Below are positions 51,702 through 59,764 of a DNA stretch of 64,000 nucleotides, piece after piece. Each line of letters opens with the position of its first letter. The first letter of the stretch is position 1. The notes below the pieces were generated by a model, which was given only the letters and a program-made list of their open reading frames with translations, had not been told where the DNA came from and did not search any database. Origin of the DNA: Pseudodesulfovibrio sp. (GTDB lineage: Bacteria; Desulfobacterota; Desulfovibrionia; Desulfovibrionales; Desulfovibrionaceae); the NCBI GenBank assembly GCA_016342345.1, contig JAEINO010000004.1:1-64000 (forward strand), read 5' to 3'. The translations under genes and the position numbers were made by a program.

Positions 51702-52714
51702 TGAAACGAACTGCTGCTATCGTCAGGAACCATGTGCCACGTAATGCGCCCAAGGATGTTGCGGACGTCATCGTGCAGAGTCGCTTTGTCGGTCGTGTCC
51801 TCCGGGAACTGGGATGGAACGTTGTTGAAGTGGAGCTTGGCACCGACCTGGGCGATGCCGTGTCAACGTTGCAGGGAATTCGCCCGGACGTGATCTTCAA
51901 CCTTGTCGAGAGCATCTTGGATTCCGATGAACTGGCCAATGTGGCTCCGGTCATTTTTCGCAAGCTCGGCCTTCCCTTTACCGGAACGGACAGCACGGTG
52001 CTGTTCCTGACTAACGACAAACTGGCCACCAAATGGCACATGCTGTCAACCGGCCTTCCCACCCCGCAAGGCGTGGACGAACTCGGCCTGAAACGTGGAC
52101 GTTTTCCCGGTCCCGGTCGCTATATCATCAAGAGTCGCAGTGAACATGCGTCGCTTGGTCTCGATGAGAACTCTGTTGTCCGCGTGGAAGACGGAGACAG
52201 TTTGCTCATCGCCATGCTAGCCCGAAAAATCACGTTTGGTGGCGGGTGCATGGCAGAACAGTTCATTGACGGGCGTGAATTCAGCGTTTCCATTCTGGAA
52301 GCGGATGGCAGGCACGGCAAGGTCCTCGGCGCCGCCGAGATCGTGTTCCGCGCCGACATGCCTGTCAAGATAGTAGGCTATGACGCCAAGTGGGAAGAAG
52401 GGTCTGACGCGGATATGTCCACGGTCAGGGGCTTCACCTTTCGGAATGCGGAACCAACCCTGTCCCAGCGCCTTGAACAGACGGCCTTGGATTGCTGGGA
52501 CGAAATGGGGCTGAGCGGATACGCCCGGATCGATTTCCGGGTGGATGATCATGAGCAGCTTTACATCATCGACGTGAACGCCAACCCCTGCCTTTCCGAA
52601 GACGCGGGTTTCATGGCCACGGCCACCCAGGCAGGATGGCCTGCCACGACCGTGATTGCGGCCATCGTGGAAGGTGCCCTGAATAGGTCCGGCACTTTTC
52701 AGAAGGTGGGCTGA
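51701..52714 (+). CDS. ATP-grasp ligase 2 (D-Ala-D-Ala ligase-like)
   Basis: A 337-residue second ATP-grasp enzyme of the same superfamily but not a close copy of the first. Signatures: VIFNLVESILDSDEL, PFTGTDSTVLFLTNDK, RYIIKSRSEHASLGLDENS, AEQFIDGREFSVSI, LYIIDVNANPCLSEDAGFM (Asp/Asn metal ligands). Two adjacent ligases imply two successive peptide-like bonds or two partner amino acids. The reading frame starts inside the previous stop (TAATG). Confidence 0.85.
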   Translation: MKRTAAIVRNHVPRNAPKDVADVIVQSRFVGRVLRELGWNVVEVELGTDLGDAVSTLQGIRPDVIFNLVESILDSDELANVAPVIFRKLGLPFTGTDSTVLFLTNDKLATKWHMLSTGLPTPQGVDELGLKRGRFPGPGRYIIKSRSEHASLGLDENSVVRVEDGDSLLIAMLARKITFGGGCMAEQFIDGREFSVSILEADGRHGKVLGAAEIVFRADMPVKIVGYDAKWEEGSDADMSTVRGFTFRNAEPTLSQRLEQTALDCWDEMGLSGYARIDFRVDDHEQLYIIDVNANPCLSEDAGFMATATQAGWPATTVIAAIVEGALNRSGTFQKVG

Positions 52715-52715
52715 C

Positions 52716-53240
52716 GTGGCAGAACACGAAATCATGACGGACGCCATCATCTTTCTTGACCAGTTGGTTATTGAAGACGTCAAGACCCTCTGTGACATGA
52801 CCGTTGAGACAGGTTTTTTTTCGAACGACGAAGTCTTGATCGTGGAAGAACTGGCCTGGTCCTTCATCACCGAGGGCGCGGAAAGCGACTATTCGTTTCT
52901 GCTTGCCGCTCCTGGCTGTGCACAGCATGATCGACCATTCGCCTTTGCTTGCTTCGGTCCGATCCCGTGCACCAATGGAAGTTGGGAGCTTTACTGGATC
53001 GTTGTCGACCAGCATTCTCAGGGATGTGGTTTCGGGCGGCGACTCAACAATGAGATGGAGCGACGAATACGGGCGATGGGAGGACGAAAGATCTTTCTGG
53101 AAACGTCATCACGGACGCAATACCTTTCGACCAGGGGGTTTTATGAAGCCTGCGGGTATCAGATGGAGTCTCGTCTGGTTGACTATTATGAACAGGGCGA
53201 GGATTGCCTTGTGTACTCAAAGATCCTTAAGCGACCTTAA
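52716..53240 (+). CDS. GNAT acetyltransferase
   Basis: A 174-residue acetyltransferase starting with GTG at 52716, 1 base after the previous stop. The GNAT acetyl-CoA loop is visible as a Gln-rich variant (YWIVVDQHSQGCGFGRRLNN), followed by KIFLETSSRTQYLSTRGFYE and the closing strand. It should transfer an acetyl group to an amine; in archaea and clostridia KamA (AblA) is paired with AblB, an acetyltransferase on beta-lysine, but this protein is shorter than AblB and need not act on free beta-lysine. Confidence in GNAT is high and in substrate low. Confidence 0.82.
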   Translation: MAEHEIMTDAIIFLDQLVIEDVKTLCDMTVETGFFSNDEVLIVEELAWSFITEGAESDYSFLLAAPGCAQHDRPFAFACFGPIPCTNGSWELYWIVVDQHSQGCGFGRRLNNEMERRIRAMGGRKIFLETSSRTQYLSTRGFYEACGYQMESRLVDYYEQGEDCLVYSKILKRP

Positions 53241-53265
53241 AAAGAATGTTATTCGGAGTTTGGCA

Positions 53266-53544
53266 ATGAAGAGAGATAGCAGATTGACCAAGGTGAGCGG
53301 TCGCGTCAGCACATGGATCGACGAGGACGACAAAGACCAGTTCCTGATTGTGACAGCCGATAGTGCCCGTTTGAAGGTCGATTCCAACCGGGCCGGAGCA
53401 GACCTTGAAGAGTATCTCGGCGAATGGGTGGAGGCCTCCGGCATTATCCGTCGCGAGAATGGCTGTAATCACATGGCCGTTCATTCTTTCGAAGTGATTG
53501 ATGAAGCAAGTTGGGATGACGACGACGAGGACGACGACTGGTAG
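53266..53544 (+). CDS. Small OB-like protein, paralog of the first gene
   Basis: A 92-residue protein: LTKVSGRVSTWIDEDDKDQF, VTADSARLKV, EEYLGEWVEASGIIRRENG, HMAVHSFEVIDEASWD and an Asp-rich tail (about 8 acidic residues before the final Trp). The block from EYLGEWVEASG to SFEVIDEA matches the end of the 48795 protein closely. Two cytoplasmic OB-like paralogs bracket the enzymes. The ATG at 53266 has GGAG upstream; an open frame extends further but overlaps the GNAT gene. Confidence 0.6.
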   Translation: MKRDSRLTKVSGRVSTWIDEDDKDQFLIVTADSARLKVDSNRAGADLEEYLGEWVEASGIIRRENGCNHMAVHSFEVIDEASWDDDDEDDDW

Positions 53545-53591
53545 ACAGCTCGTCAAGAACGCATCACGCGTTTAAAGGAAACTGAAAGAAA

Positions 53592-55343
53592 ATGTTCACC
53601 ATCAGGCCTGTGTATGACACACAGCTCCCCATAGATCGCATCGCCATTGCAAAGGTGCAGGATATTCTGCGTGAGCGGTTCCCACTTCTTGACGACAGTG
53701 AAATCGAGCAGTTGCCGAACCGGCTTGCAAACCCTTTTCTCAAGCAATATCGTTCCATCCTTTTCGTGGCCGAGAATGAACGCGCCGATGTGCGTGGCTT
53801 CGCCCTGCTGTGCTATTTCCCAGACCTGAACTTTTGCTATCTCGACTTCATTTCCGTGAGTCTGCGCAATAATGGCGGCGGGATCGGGTCGATCCTGTAC
53901 GAGAGAATTCGTGAAGAAGCTTTGGCCCTTGGTGATACAGCCTTGTTTTTCGAGTGCCTTCCAGATGAAAAAGAGCTCTGCCATTCACCTGGAATTATCA
54001 AGGAGAACGTGTCCCGCCTTGCATTTTATGAACGGTATGGCGCGCGTCCGATCATCAACACCGCGTACGAGACACCGCTTAATCCCGGTGATGATTGTCC
54101 GCCGTATCTGGTGTTGGATTCTCTTGGTCGGAGTCTGAAGCTGACTCGCAAGCGGATAAGGGACATTGTACGGGCTATCCTGACCCGTAAGTACAAGGGC
54201 ATCTGTCCACCGGACTATACGGAGATGGTCGTCCATTCTTTCAAGAGTGGAAATTTGGAGCTCAGGTCGTCTCGATATGTCAAGGAAGAGGTCGCAAGCC
54301 CCCCAGTTCCAAAACTGAGCGCGGATAAACGTATAGCCCTGGTCGTCAATGACAGGCATGACATCCACCACGTCAGAGAGCGAGGATATGTGGAAGCACC
54401 CGTGCGCATATCCAAGATCAGCAAGGATTTGAAAAAAAGCGAACTCTTCGAGACCATTGCGATCCGGCATTACCCGGAATCCGTGCTGACCACGGTCCAC
54501 GACAGGAACTACGTCAATTATCTCAAGCGGGTCTGCGCCGGACTGCCGGAGAACAAGTCGATCTATCCTTACGTCTTTCCCATTCGCAATGCCTCGCGTC
54601 CGCCGCGAGAACTGCCGGTGCGTGCCGGATATTATTGCATGGACACGTTCACGCCACTCAACGCCAACGCCTGGAAGGCGGCCAAGCGGGCCGTGGACTG
54701 CGGCCTTACCGCTGCGGACGCGCTCCTTGCCGGGCGCAGGATGGCCTATGCGTTGGTCCGTCCTCCCGGCCACCATGCCGAGCGCAAGGCCTTCGGGGGG
54801 TTCTGCTATTTCAATACCGCGGCCATTGCCGCACACCGTCTTTCGGCTTTCGGGCCTGTGGCCGTGCTCGACATCGACTACCATCATGGCAATGGCACAC
54901 AGAACATTTTCTATGAGCGCGACGACGTTCTCACCGTGTCCATTCATGGCCACCCTCGGTTCGCCTATCCCTACTTCAGTGGTTTCACCGAAGAAACTGG
55001 ACAGGGAGCAGGCCAGGGGTTCAATCGAAACTTTCCGTTGCTGGAACGAGTCGACGGCGAAAAATACCGCAACGTCCTACGTCGCGCCCTTGCAGTCATC
55101 CGAGACTTCAACCCGATCTTTTTGGTCGTTTCCCTCGGTCTTGACCCTGCCAAAGGCGACCCCACTGGAACATGGAGTCTGGTGGCAAAGGATTTTACCG
55201 TCAACGGTATCCTCATTGGTGAACTCGGCCTTCGAACCCTTGTCATACAGGAAGGCGGCTACCTCATTCGCTCTCTCGGCATCAATGCCCGAAGTTTCTT
55301 TCAGGGACTTTACAAGGGGACGACCAAGGCTATTCAGGCATAG
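53592..55343 (+). CDS. GNAT domain fused to a class II histone-deacetylase-like domain
   Basis: A 583-residue fusion. Residues about 1-190 form a GNAT fold (YRSILFVAENERADVRGFAL, FISVSLRNNGGGIGSILYER); residues about 250-583 form an HDAC-like deacetylase with ALVRPPGHHAERKAFGGFCY, AVLDIDYHHGNGTQNIFYER (zinc ligands Asp429 and His431), VSLGLDPAKGDPTGTW (third zinc Asp) and VIQEGGYL. The HDAC part resembles acetylpolyamine amidohydrolases more than AcuC, so it may remove acetyl groups from small amines. Having both acetylation and deacetylation in one chain suggests protection and release of an amine. AAGGAA precedes the ATG, 47 bases after the OB gene. Confidence 0.88.
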   Translation: MFTIRPVYDTQLPIDRIAIAKVQDILRERFPLLDDSEIEQLPNRLANPFLKQYRSILFVAENERADVRGFALLCYFPDLNFCYLDFISVSLRNNGGGIGSILYERIREEALALGDTALFFECLPDEKELCHSPGIIKENVSRLAFYERYGARPIINTAYETPLNPGDDCPPYLVLDSLGRSLKLTRKRIRDIVRAILTRKYKGICPPDYTEMVVHSFKSGNLELRSSRYVKEEVASPPVPKLSADKRIALVVNDRHDIHHVRERGYVEAPVRISKISKDLKKSELFETIAIRHYPESVLTTVHDRNYVNYLKRVCAGLPENKSIYPYVFPIRNASRPPRELPVRAGYYCMDTFTPLNANAWKAAKRAVDCGLTAADALLAGRRMAYALVRPPGHHAERKAFGGFCYFNTAAIAAHRLSAFGPVAVLDIDYHHGNGTQNIFYERDDVLTVSIHGHPRFAYPYFSGFTEETGQGAGQGFNRNFPLLERVDGEKYRNVLRRALAVIRDFNPIFLVVSLGLDPAKGDPTGTWSLVAKDFTVNGILIGELGLRTLVIQEGGYLIRSLGINARSFFQGLYKGTTKAIQA

Positions 55344-55856
55344 GAGGGTAAGAAAAAGGAACAGAGAACCAGCGCCCCCGTCTGTGAGCGGAAAGTTGCT
55401 CAAGAGCCTGTTCAGATAGAAGCGTACAGAGCAACCTTGAAGGTGTCGCAGACAGGCTGCCGATCACTTGGCAAGACCATACGCCATGGCGAATGACTAA
55501 TGACGAATGATCTACCCCGTTCAAATAGGTCTATCGGAGGCATCGGACACATAGCGGACAGATTTCTGAAAACAGCCATTAGACACGAAAAAAAAGGATT
55601 CCAGGTATTGATTTGTAATTTTTAACGTTCTGATGGTGGAGCTGAACAAAATTGAACCCACGATTTCGTGAATGCCATTTCTGATCACAAGTAGGTATCT
55701 AATTCAAACCCTTATGACGATATCCATCAGATAGGATAATGGCTAGGAATTTGTCCGTAGACACTGGATTTATTGAGGAAACAGTGTATAGTTTATATCA
55801 AAAGCACATCATTTTGGATTGAGCAAATGAAAAAGGAGAAATGTTAAATTAATCGT
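55344..55856. other. Gap after the KamA operon
   Basis: This stretch of about 510 bases holds no convincing gene. The sequence becomes AT-rich from 55600, and no clear terminator is seen for the operon except possible weak hairpins near 55380. It ends in a hairpin repeat. Confidence 0.4.
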
Positions 55857-56010
55857 TAAGGAAGTACTGATTAATTCAATTTTCAGGAAGTGCTGTAGAA
55901 TTATTCGCTGGCAAGGCGCAAGAAAACCTCAAGGCCGACGCGTACTTCCTGTACGCTAGGATTTGAGGTTTTTAAAGCAACGAAGCCAGCGGACAATTAT
56001 GCAGTGCTTC
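55857..56010. repeat. Dispersed hairpin repeat (type B), reversed copy
   Basis: Nearly the reverse complement of the element at 37260: begins TAAGGAAGTACTGATTAATT, contains CAGGAAGTGCTGTAGAATTA and core CTGGCAAGGCGCAAGAAAA, centre GCGTACTTCCTGTACGC, and ends GGACAATTATGCAGTGCTTC. It separates the KamA operon from the mosaic gene pair. Confidence 0.88.
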
Positions 56011-56060
56011 TGTAAAGGCTTTTGTGCACTGAGAGGTACTAGCGAATTTCAGCCATTGTT

Positions 56061-56627
56061 TTATCCCGTTGCCTTTGGGGCAGCTGAAGCAATGCTAGCA
56101 GGGCCAATTTGGTATTCCTCGTTTTTCATTTCTGAAGACTTTCGATCGACATTTTTAATGATCTTATCGATGTCTTCTTGAGGCAGGTCAGTAAATCCGG
56201 CCTCCAGGTATGCCTCTGAATGGGAATCATAAGCTTTTTCTTTCAACTCTTCCGGCTTTGATTTGTCCCATTCACCACTACGCAGCCCAGCTTCCATCTT
56301 AAACTGCAAGCGGTCTTTGGTTTTCTCAAGCCATTCTTGTCCTTCCTTGGATAACTCCGGCTTCAGCTTGTCGAACCGCTTAACGTACTTGTCGCCGTAT
56401 TCCCGGTAATAGTCAGGAGCTTTTTTGTCAGGGTTACGTTCTTCGAAATCCTTGGCCCTTTGTTCATAGTATTCTGTCTTGCCGAGGTTTTCTTTTATCC
56501 AGGTGGGCTTATTGAAACCGATACCCATTTCCAGTGCCATATTGCGTTGGCCGGATGTGGCGTTGTCGAGCATCTTTTTTTGCTCGTCAGGGTTCATGTT
56601 GATAAGGGACTTTCCAAAGTCGAACAT
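56061..56627 (-). CDS. Mosaic protein, short copy (shares N-terminus and C-terminal domain with 57520)
   Basis: A 188-residue protein. Residues 1-41 (MFDFGKSLINMNPDEQKKML, then the NMALEMGIGFNKP segment) are identical to the protein at 57520. They are joined directly to the C-terminal domain, TEYYEQRAKDFEERNPDKKA, APDYYREYGDKYVKRFDKL, SHSEAYLEAGFTDLPQEDID, with about 75% identity to the longer copy, and a unique tail. The long copy's 270-residue middle is missing. AGGAGG precedes the ATG. I recall the YYxxYGxKYxxRF domain from proteins in secreted effector loci but have no name for it; the product could be an orphan module or effector fragment. Confidence 0.6.
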   Translation of the reverse strand: MFDFGKSLINMNPDEQKKMLDNATSGQRNMALEMGIGFNKPTWIKENLGKTEYYEQRAKDFEERNPDKKAPDYYREYGDKYVKRFDKLKPELSKEGQEWLEKTKDRLQFKMEAGLRSGEWDKSKPEELKEKAYDSHSEAYLEAGFTDLPQEDIDKIIKNVDRKSSEMKNEEYQIGPASIASAAPKATG

Positions 56628-56768
56628 TGTCGAATACCTCCTGTCAGGCTCTTGATTGTTTAAAGATCAAAAAGCCTAACACGGGTTTTCGGCCCAAATG
56701 GCAAAAGGGCAAGAGCGGGTGTCAGAAGGCACTGAAAGGGCAACATTCCCTGTTGACAGAGATTTGAG
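56504..56768. repeat. 265-bp perfect direct repeat, copy 1
   Basis: Base for base the same as 58791-59055. It covers the first 41 codons of the short mosaic gene plus about 140 bases of its upstream leader. The sequences flanking the repeat diverge at once on both sides. Confidence 0.95.
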
Positions 56769-56971
56769 GCAGGAAAAGAGAAAAACTTTTGAAGAGTCAA
56801 ATTCATTTTAATTTGTTGAAAGGAACGACTGTCAGATTAAATATGAACAACTACAATTTATTCTCTTGATTTCGGGGTGGGGCCATATACGGATGAACTT
56901 TTTTTGTTGCGATTGATTCACAGGGCTATTTTACAATAGACATTGTATACCTGACAACATATACACGACCT

Positions 56972-57427
56972 ATGTCTAGTTCTGTGAAATACACACTGCT
57001 CTTTTCTTTTAGTTTAACTGCATTTATTGCAGTCTTTGCCCTGGGAATGCAGAGAATATTCCCGCAAGTGCCTGTAACTCCATCTGTTGCAGCAATTATT
57101 GGCACGCTCATTACAAGTGCAGCTGTTTGGTACTGCGCCATTGAAAAACGAAAGAAGGCTGGTCATGTGAGAGGGGTAATAGTTGGTTTTTTCAGTGCTC
57201 TTGCATCTCTCCCAATTGGATATTTTGCGTTTTATCTCCATCTTGTAATAACGGGAGAAAAAAACATTGTATCTTTTTCAGACATAGTTGAAGGGTTGTC
57301 TGTTTCTTTTTTTTTGGGGCCTTTGGTCGTCTTTGTATGGTTCGCCTGGCCTTTTGCTCTGTTGGGAACATTTGTAGGCTGGGTATTTGCCAGAAGAAGA
57401 TACCGTTCGTGGCGATCAACCGCATAA
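56972..57427 (+). CDS. Small four-helix membrane protein
   Basis: A 151-residue protein with about four hydrophobic helices (KYTLLFSFSLTAFIAVFALG; ASVAAIIGTLITSAAVWYC; GVIVGFFSALASLPIGYFAF; LGPLVVFVWFAWPFALLG). Its termini are basic. It lies on the opposite strand between the two mosaic genes, and might be an immunity factor for one of them, or unrelated. The start ATG at 56972 has no clear ribosome site, and I recognise no family. A palindromic terminator follows. Confidence 0.55.
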   Translation: MSSSVKYTLLFSFSLTAFIAVFALGMQRIFPQVPVTPSVAAIIGTLITSAAVWYCAIEKRKKAGHVRGVIVGFFSALASLPIGYFAFYLHLVITGEKNIVSFSDIVEGLSVSFFLGPLVVFVWFAWPFALLGTFVGWVFARRRYRSWRSTA

Positions 57428-57446
57428 ATAATTAAGTAAAAAAAAC

Positions 57447-57482
57447 AATGGCGGCGGAGCATAGAATTGCTTCACCGCCATT
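57447..57482. terminator. Bidirectional terminator between convergent genes
   Basis: AATGGCGG and CCGCCATT pair around a 20-base loop. On the minus strand the stem is followed by eight T, so it best serves the long mosaic gene; on the plus strand it also closes the membrane-protein gene. Confidence 0.75.
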
Positions 57483-57519
57483 TGTATACTTTAGCCGTTT
57501 TTCCCTCATGAGTTAGGGC

Positions 57520-58914
57520 TTAGTCTGAAACGCTGCCTACTACTCCAGACAGTACAGATCCAAATGACTTTTTGATTCCCAACTCCCTTGCTACCTGGAT
57601 AGATTCTTCAAGGGCATCAGGGTCTATCATGTCGAGTAGATCAATGGTTGCCATAATCTTTCCTATGTCTTCATCAGGCAAATCGGCTAAACCCGCTTCT
57701 AAATAAGCCTTTGAATGCGAGTCGAAAGCCTTTTTTTCCAATTCATCAGGTTTTGATTCATCCCATTTTCCACTCCGTAATCCCTGCTCCATTTTGAATT
57801 GCAGAAGATCTTTGGCTTTTTCCTGCCATTTTTGTCCTTTCTCAGAGAGTTCGGGTTTTAGTTTGTCAAACCGCTTAACATACTTGTCGCCGTATTCGCG
57901 ATAGTAATCGGGAGCCTTCTTGCCGGGGTTACGTTCTTCGAAATCCTTGGCCCTTTGTTCATAGTATTCTGTCTTGCCGAGGATTTCTTTCATCCATGTG
58001 GGCTTATTTCCCGGTTGTTGTATGTAGTGTTTATCAACATCCTCTGCGCTGTTGCCGGTCTGCTTTTCCCATTCGCCGACGAGTCGAGCGGCTTTCGTGG
58101 AATTGTCCGGTCTGGTCTTTTCCGCTTTGGCTTCCATCTCTCGCGTTTGCTGTGCAGAGGATTTGGTCGGGGTTTTTTTAGGGGTTTCCGTATTTCCCTT
58201 TTCCACCAAGGACTCGCGTTGATTTTTCTGTCCGCTGGCCTGCCCTGCGTCCGGGCCATCGGCTGCCTGCGGCTCAAAACCACTATAACTCAGATACTTG
58301 TCGTACATGGTATCCGCATCTTTCTCATCGAACTTAGCCTCGGAAATGACGTACTTGTTGATGAGGTCGAATGCCTGATCGTCGTGTGCCTGAATGCCTT
58401 TTTCGTCTTTGGCTCCAAGTGCACCTTTGGCGATACGTTGCAGGCCATTGTCGAGTATGCTTCGAGACCGTTCGTTGAGTTTGTTCAGCGCGAATTGATG
58501 CCCCTGTTTCAGGAACCCATTCTTGATCTTGGGCAGCGTTTCGGAGAGTGCTCCATGCCGTGTGCCGCCCTTGGGCAGATCGGAAAGAATACCGTGTTCG
58601 TACTCATCAAACTGTTTCTTGAGAGTGGTGGCGTCCTTGGATGGCCTGTTGCCTGTGACGTTTTTTTGCCAATTATTCAGGCCTTTGCCGAAGAAGTCGT
58701 GTGCCTCGTTTTCCTTTTCCACGATGGTGTTCAGTCGATCCAGGTCGTGATAGGCGTCCTGTTTTTGCTGTTTTGGCTGCTGGCGGGGCTTGGGCTTATT
58801 GAAACCGATACCCATTTCCAGTGCCATATTGCGTTGGCCGGATGTGGCGTTGTCGAGCATCTTTTTTTGCTCGTCAGGGTTCATGTTGATAAGGGACTTT
58901 CCAAAGTCGAACAT
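57520..58914 (-). CDS. Mosaic protein, long copy
   Basis: A 464-residue protein with three zones. Residues 1-41 match the short copy at 56061 exactly. A Gln/Pro/Lys-rich hinge (KPRQQPKQQKQDAYHDLD) and a middle region (about 45-300; IVEKENEAHDFFGKGLNNWQ, HGALSETLPKIKNGFLKQG) are unique to it. The C-terminal domain (about 315-440) shares TEYYEQRAKDFEERNP, YYREYGDKYVKRFDKL and SHSKAYLEAGLADLPDEDIG with the short copy and ends in a different tail. A constant front with variable downstream modules recalls polymorphic effectors, but no toxin motif is recognised. AGGAGG precedes the ATG. Confidence 0.65.
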   Translation of the reverse strand: MFDFGKSLINMNPDEQKKMLDNATSGQRNMALEMGIGFNKPKPRQQPKQQKQDAYHDLDRLNTIVEKENEAHDFFGKGLNNWQKNVTGNRPSKDATTLKKQFDEYEHGILSDLPKGGTRHGALSETLPKIKNGFLKQGHQFALNKLNERSRSILDNGLQRIAKGALGAKDEKGIQAHDDQAFDLINKYVISEAKFDEKDADTMYDKYLSYSGFEPQAADGPDAGQASGQKNQRESLVEKGNTETPKKTPTKSSAQQTREMEAKAEKTRPDNSTKAARLVGEWEKQTGNSAEDVDKHYIQQPGNKPTWMKEILGKTEYYEQRAKDFEERNPGKKAPDYYREYGDKYVKRFDKLKPELSEKGQKWQEKAKDLLQFKMEQGLRSGKWDESKPDELEKKAFDSHSKAYLEAGLADLPDEDIGKIMATIDLLDMIDPDALEESIQVARELGIKKSFGSVLSGVVGSVSD

Positions 58915-59055
58915 TGTCGAATACCTCCTGTCAGGCTCTTGATTGTTTAAAGATCAAAAAGCCTAACACGGGTTTTCGGCCCAAATGGCAAAAGGGCAAG
59001 AGCGGGTGTCAGAAGGCACTGAAAGGGCAACATTCCCTGTTGACAGAGATTTGAG
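58791..59055. repeat. 265-bp perfect direct repeat, copy 2
   Basis: Identical to 56504-56768; covers the first 41 codons of the long mosaic gene and its leader. Similar but diverged leader sequence is at 37541-37640. Confidence 0.95.
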
Positions 59056-59159
59056 ATAAGTGAGCAATAGGACTTCGGCGGGAAATGGTATATCCCTAAA
59101 AAAGCAATAGTTTTAATGGGTTGTATGGCATGGTTTTTTGTGGTTTTCGAATTCATGAA

Positions 59160-59196
59160 AAAGAATGGCCCGCCCCTTCTTGTGAAGGGGCGGGCC
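59160..59196 (-). terminator. Terminator of the 2-oxoacid oxidoreductase operon
   Basis: Arms GGCCCGCCCCTT and AAGGGGCGGGCC pair perfectly around CTTGTG; on the minus strand the stem is followed by ATTCTTTTT. It is 26 bases beyond the last stop of the operon. Confidence 0.9.
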
Positions 59197-59221
59197 AGCC
59201 GTTCTGTGTGTCTGTGGCGTT

Positions 59222-59764
59222 TTAGCTGACGTGTTTTGCGCCTGCTTCAATGGCTTTGGTGTTGGCCGGTATGAGCTTGTGGTAGCGTTCGGAGATGACG
59301 TTTTCCAGGGAGTCGATAACGGCCTGGAGCGTGATGATTCCGGTTGCCTGTACAAAAGCTCCGATGGCGACCATGTTTGCCATGCGGGTATTGCCGAGTT
59401 CGTTGGCAATGTCATTGCAGGGGACGCCGTAGCATTTGAGGCGGTCAGTGTCGGCCAGGTCCATGTCGATCAGGGATGAGTTGACGATATGGATGCCATC
59501 GTCTTCAACGCGGTCCTGGAATTTGTCCAGGGACGGGCGATTCATGGCGATGAGCGACTTGGGCCTGTGGATGATGGGCGAACCAATGTCTTCCTGTGAG
59601 AGTACCACGGTACAGTTGGCGGTGCCGCCGCGCATTTCCGGGCCATAGACCGGGATGTAGGTGACGTTCATGCCGTCTTTCATGCCGGCGTAGGCCAGCA
59701 GGTTGCCGATGAGCATGACGCCCTGGCCGCCGAAGCCTGCGATGATTGTGTCTATGTAACGCAT
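59222..59764 (-). CDS. korC: 2-oxoacid:ferredoxin oxidoreductase, gamma subunit
   Basis: A 180-residue gamma subunit starting RYIDTIIAGFGGQGVMLIGN, the typical GxGGQG loop, with MRGGTANCTVVLS and a C-terminal TKAIEAG. It works with alpha, beta and delta subunits in decarboxylating a 2-oxoacid to acyl-CoA with reduction of ferredoxin. It overlaps the beta subunit by 1 base. The clustered order delta-alpha-beta-gamma is that of the 2-oxoglutarate or branched-chain (VOR-type) enzymes. Confidence 0.93.
   Translation of the reverse strand: MRYIDTIIAGFGGQGVMLIGNLLAYAGMKDGMNVTYIPVYGPEMRGGTANCTVVLSQEDIGSPIIHRPKSLIAMNRPSLDKFQDRVEDDGIHIVNSSLIDMDLADTDRLKCYGVPCNDIANELGNTRMANMVAIGAFVQATGIITLQAVIDSLENVISERYHKLIPANTKAIEAGAKHVS

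Noticed and set aside
56700-56730. TGACACCCGCTCTTGCC (minus strand) as a sigma-54 promoter of the mosaic genes
   Set aside because: It lacks the GG at -24 and its spacing is one base long; the leader is noted but the factor is not called.
57955-58950. 331-codon plus-strand frame
   Set aside because: It lies antisense to the mosaic protein at 57520-58914, which has AGGAGG and a paralog; the plus frame has a Cys/Phe-rich antisense composition.
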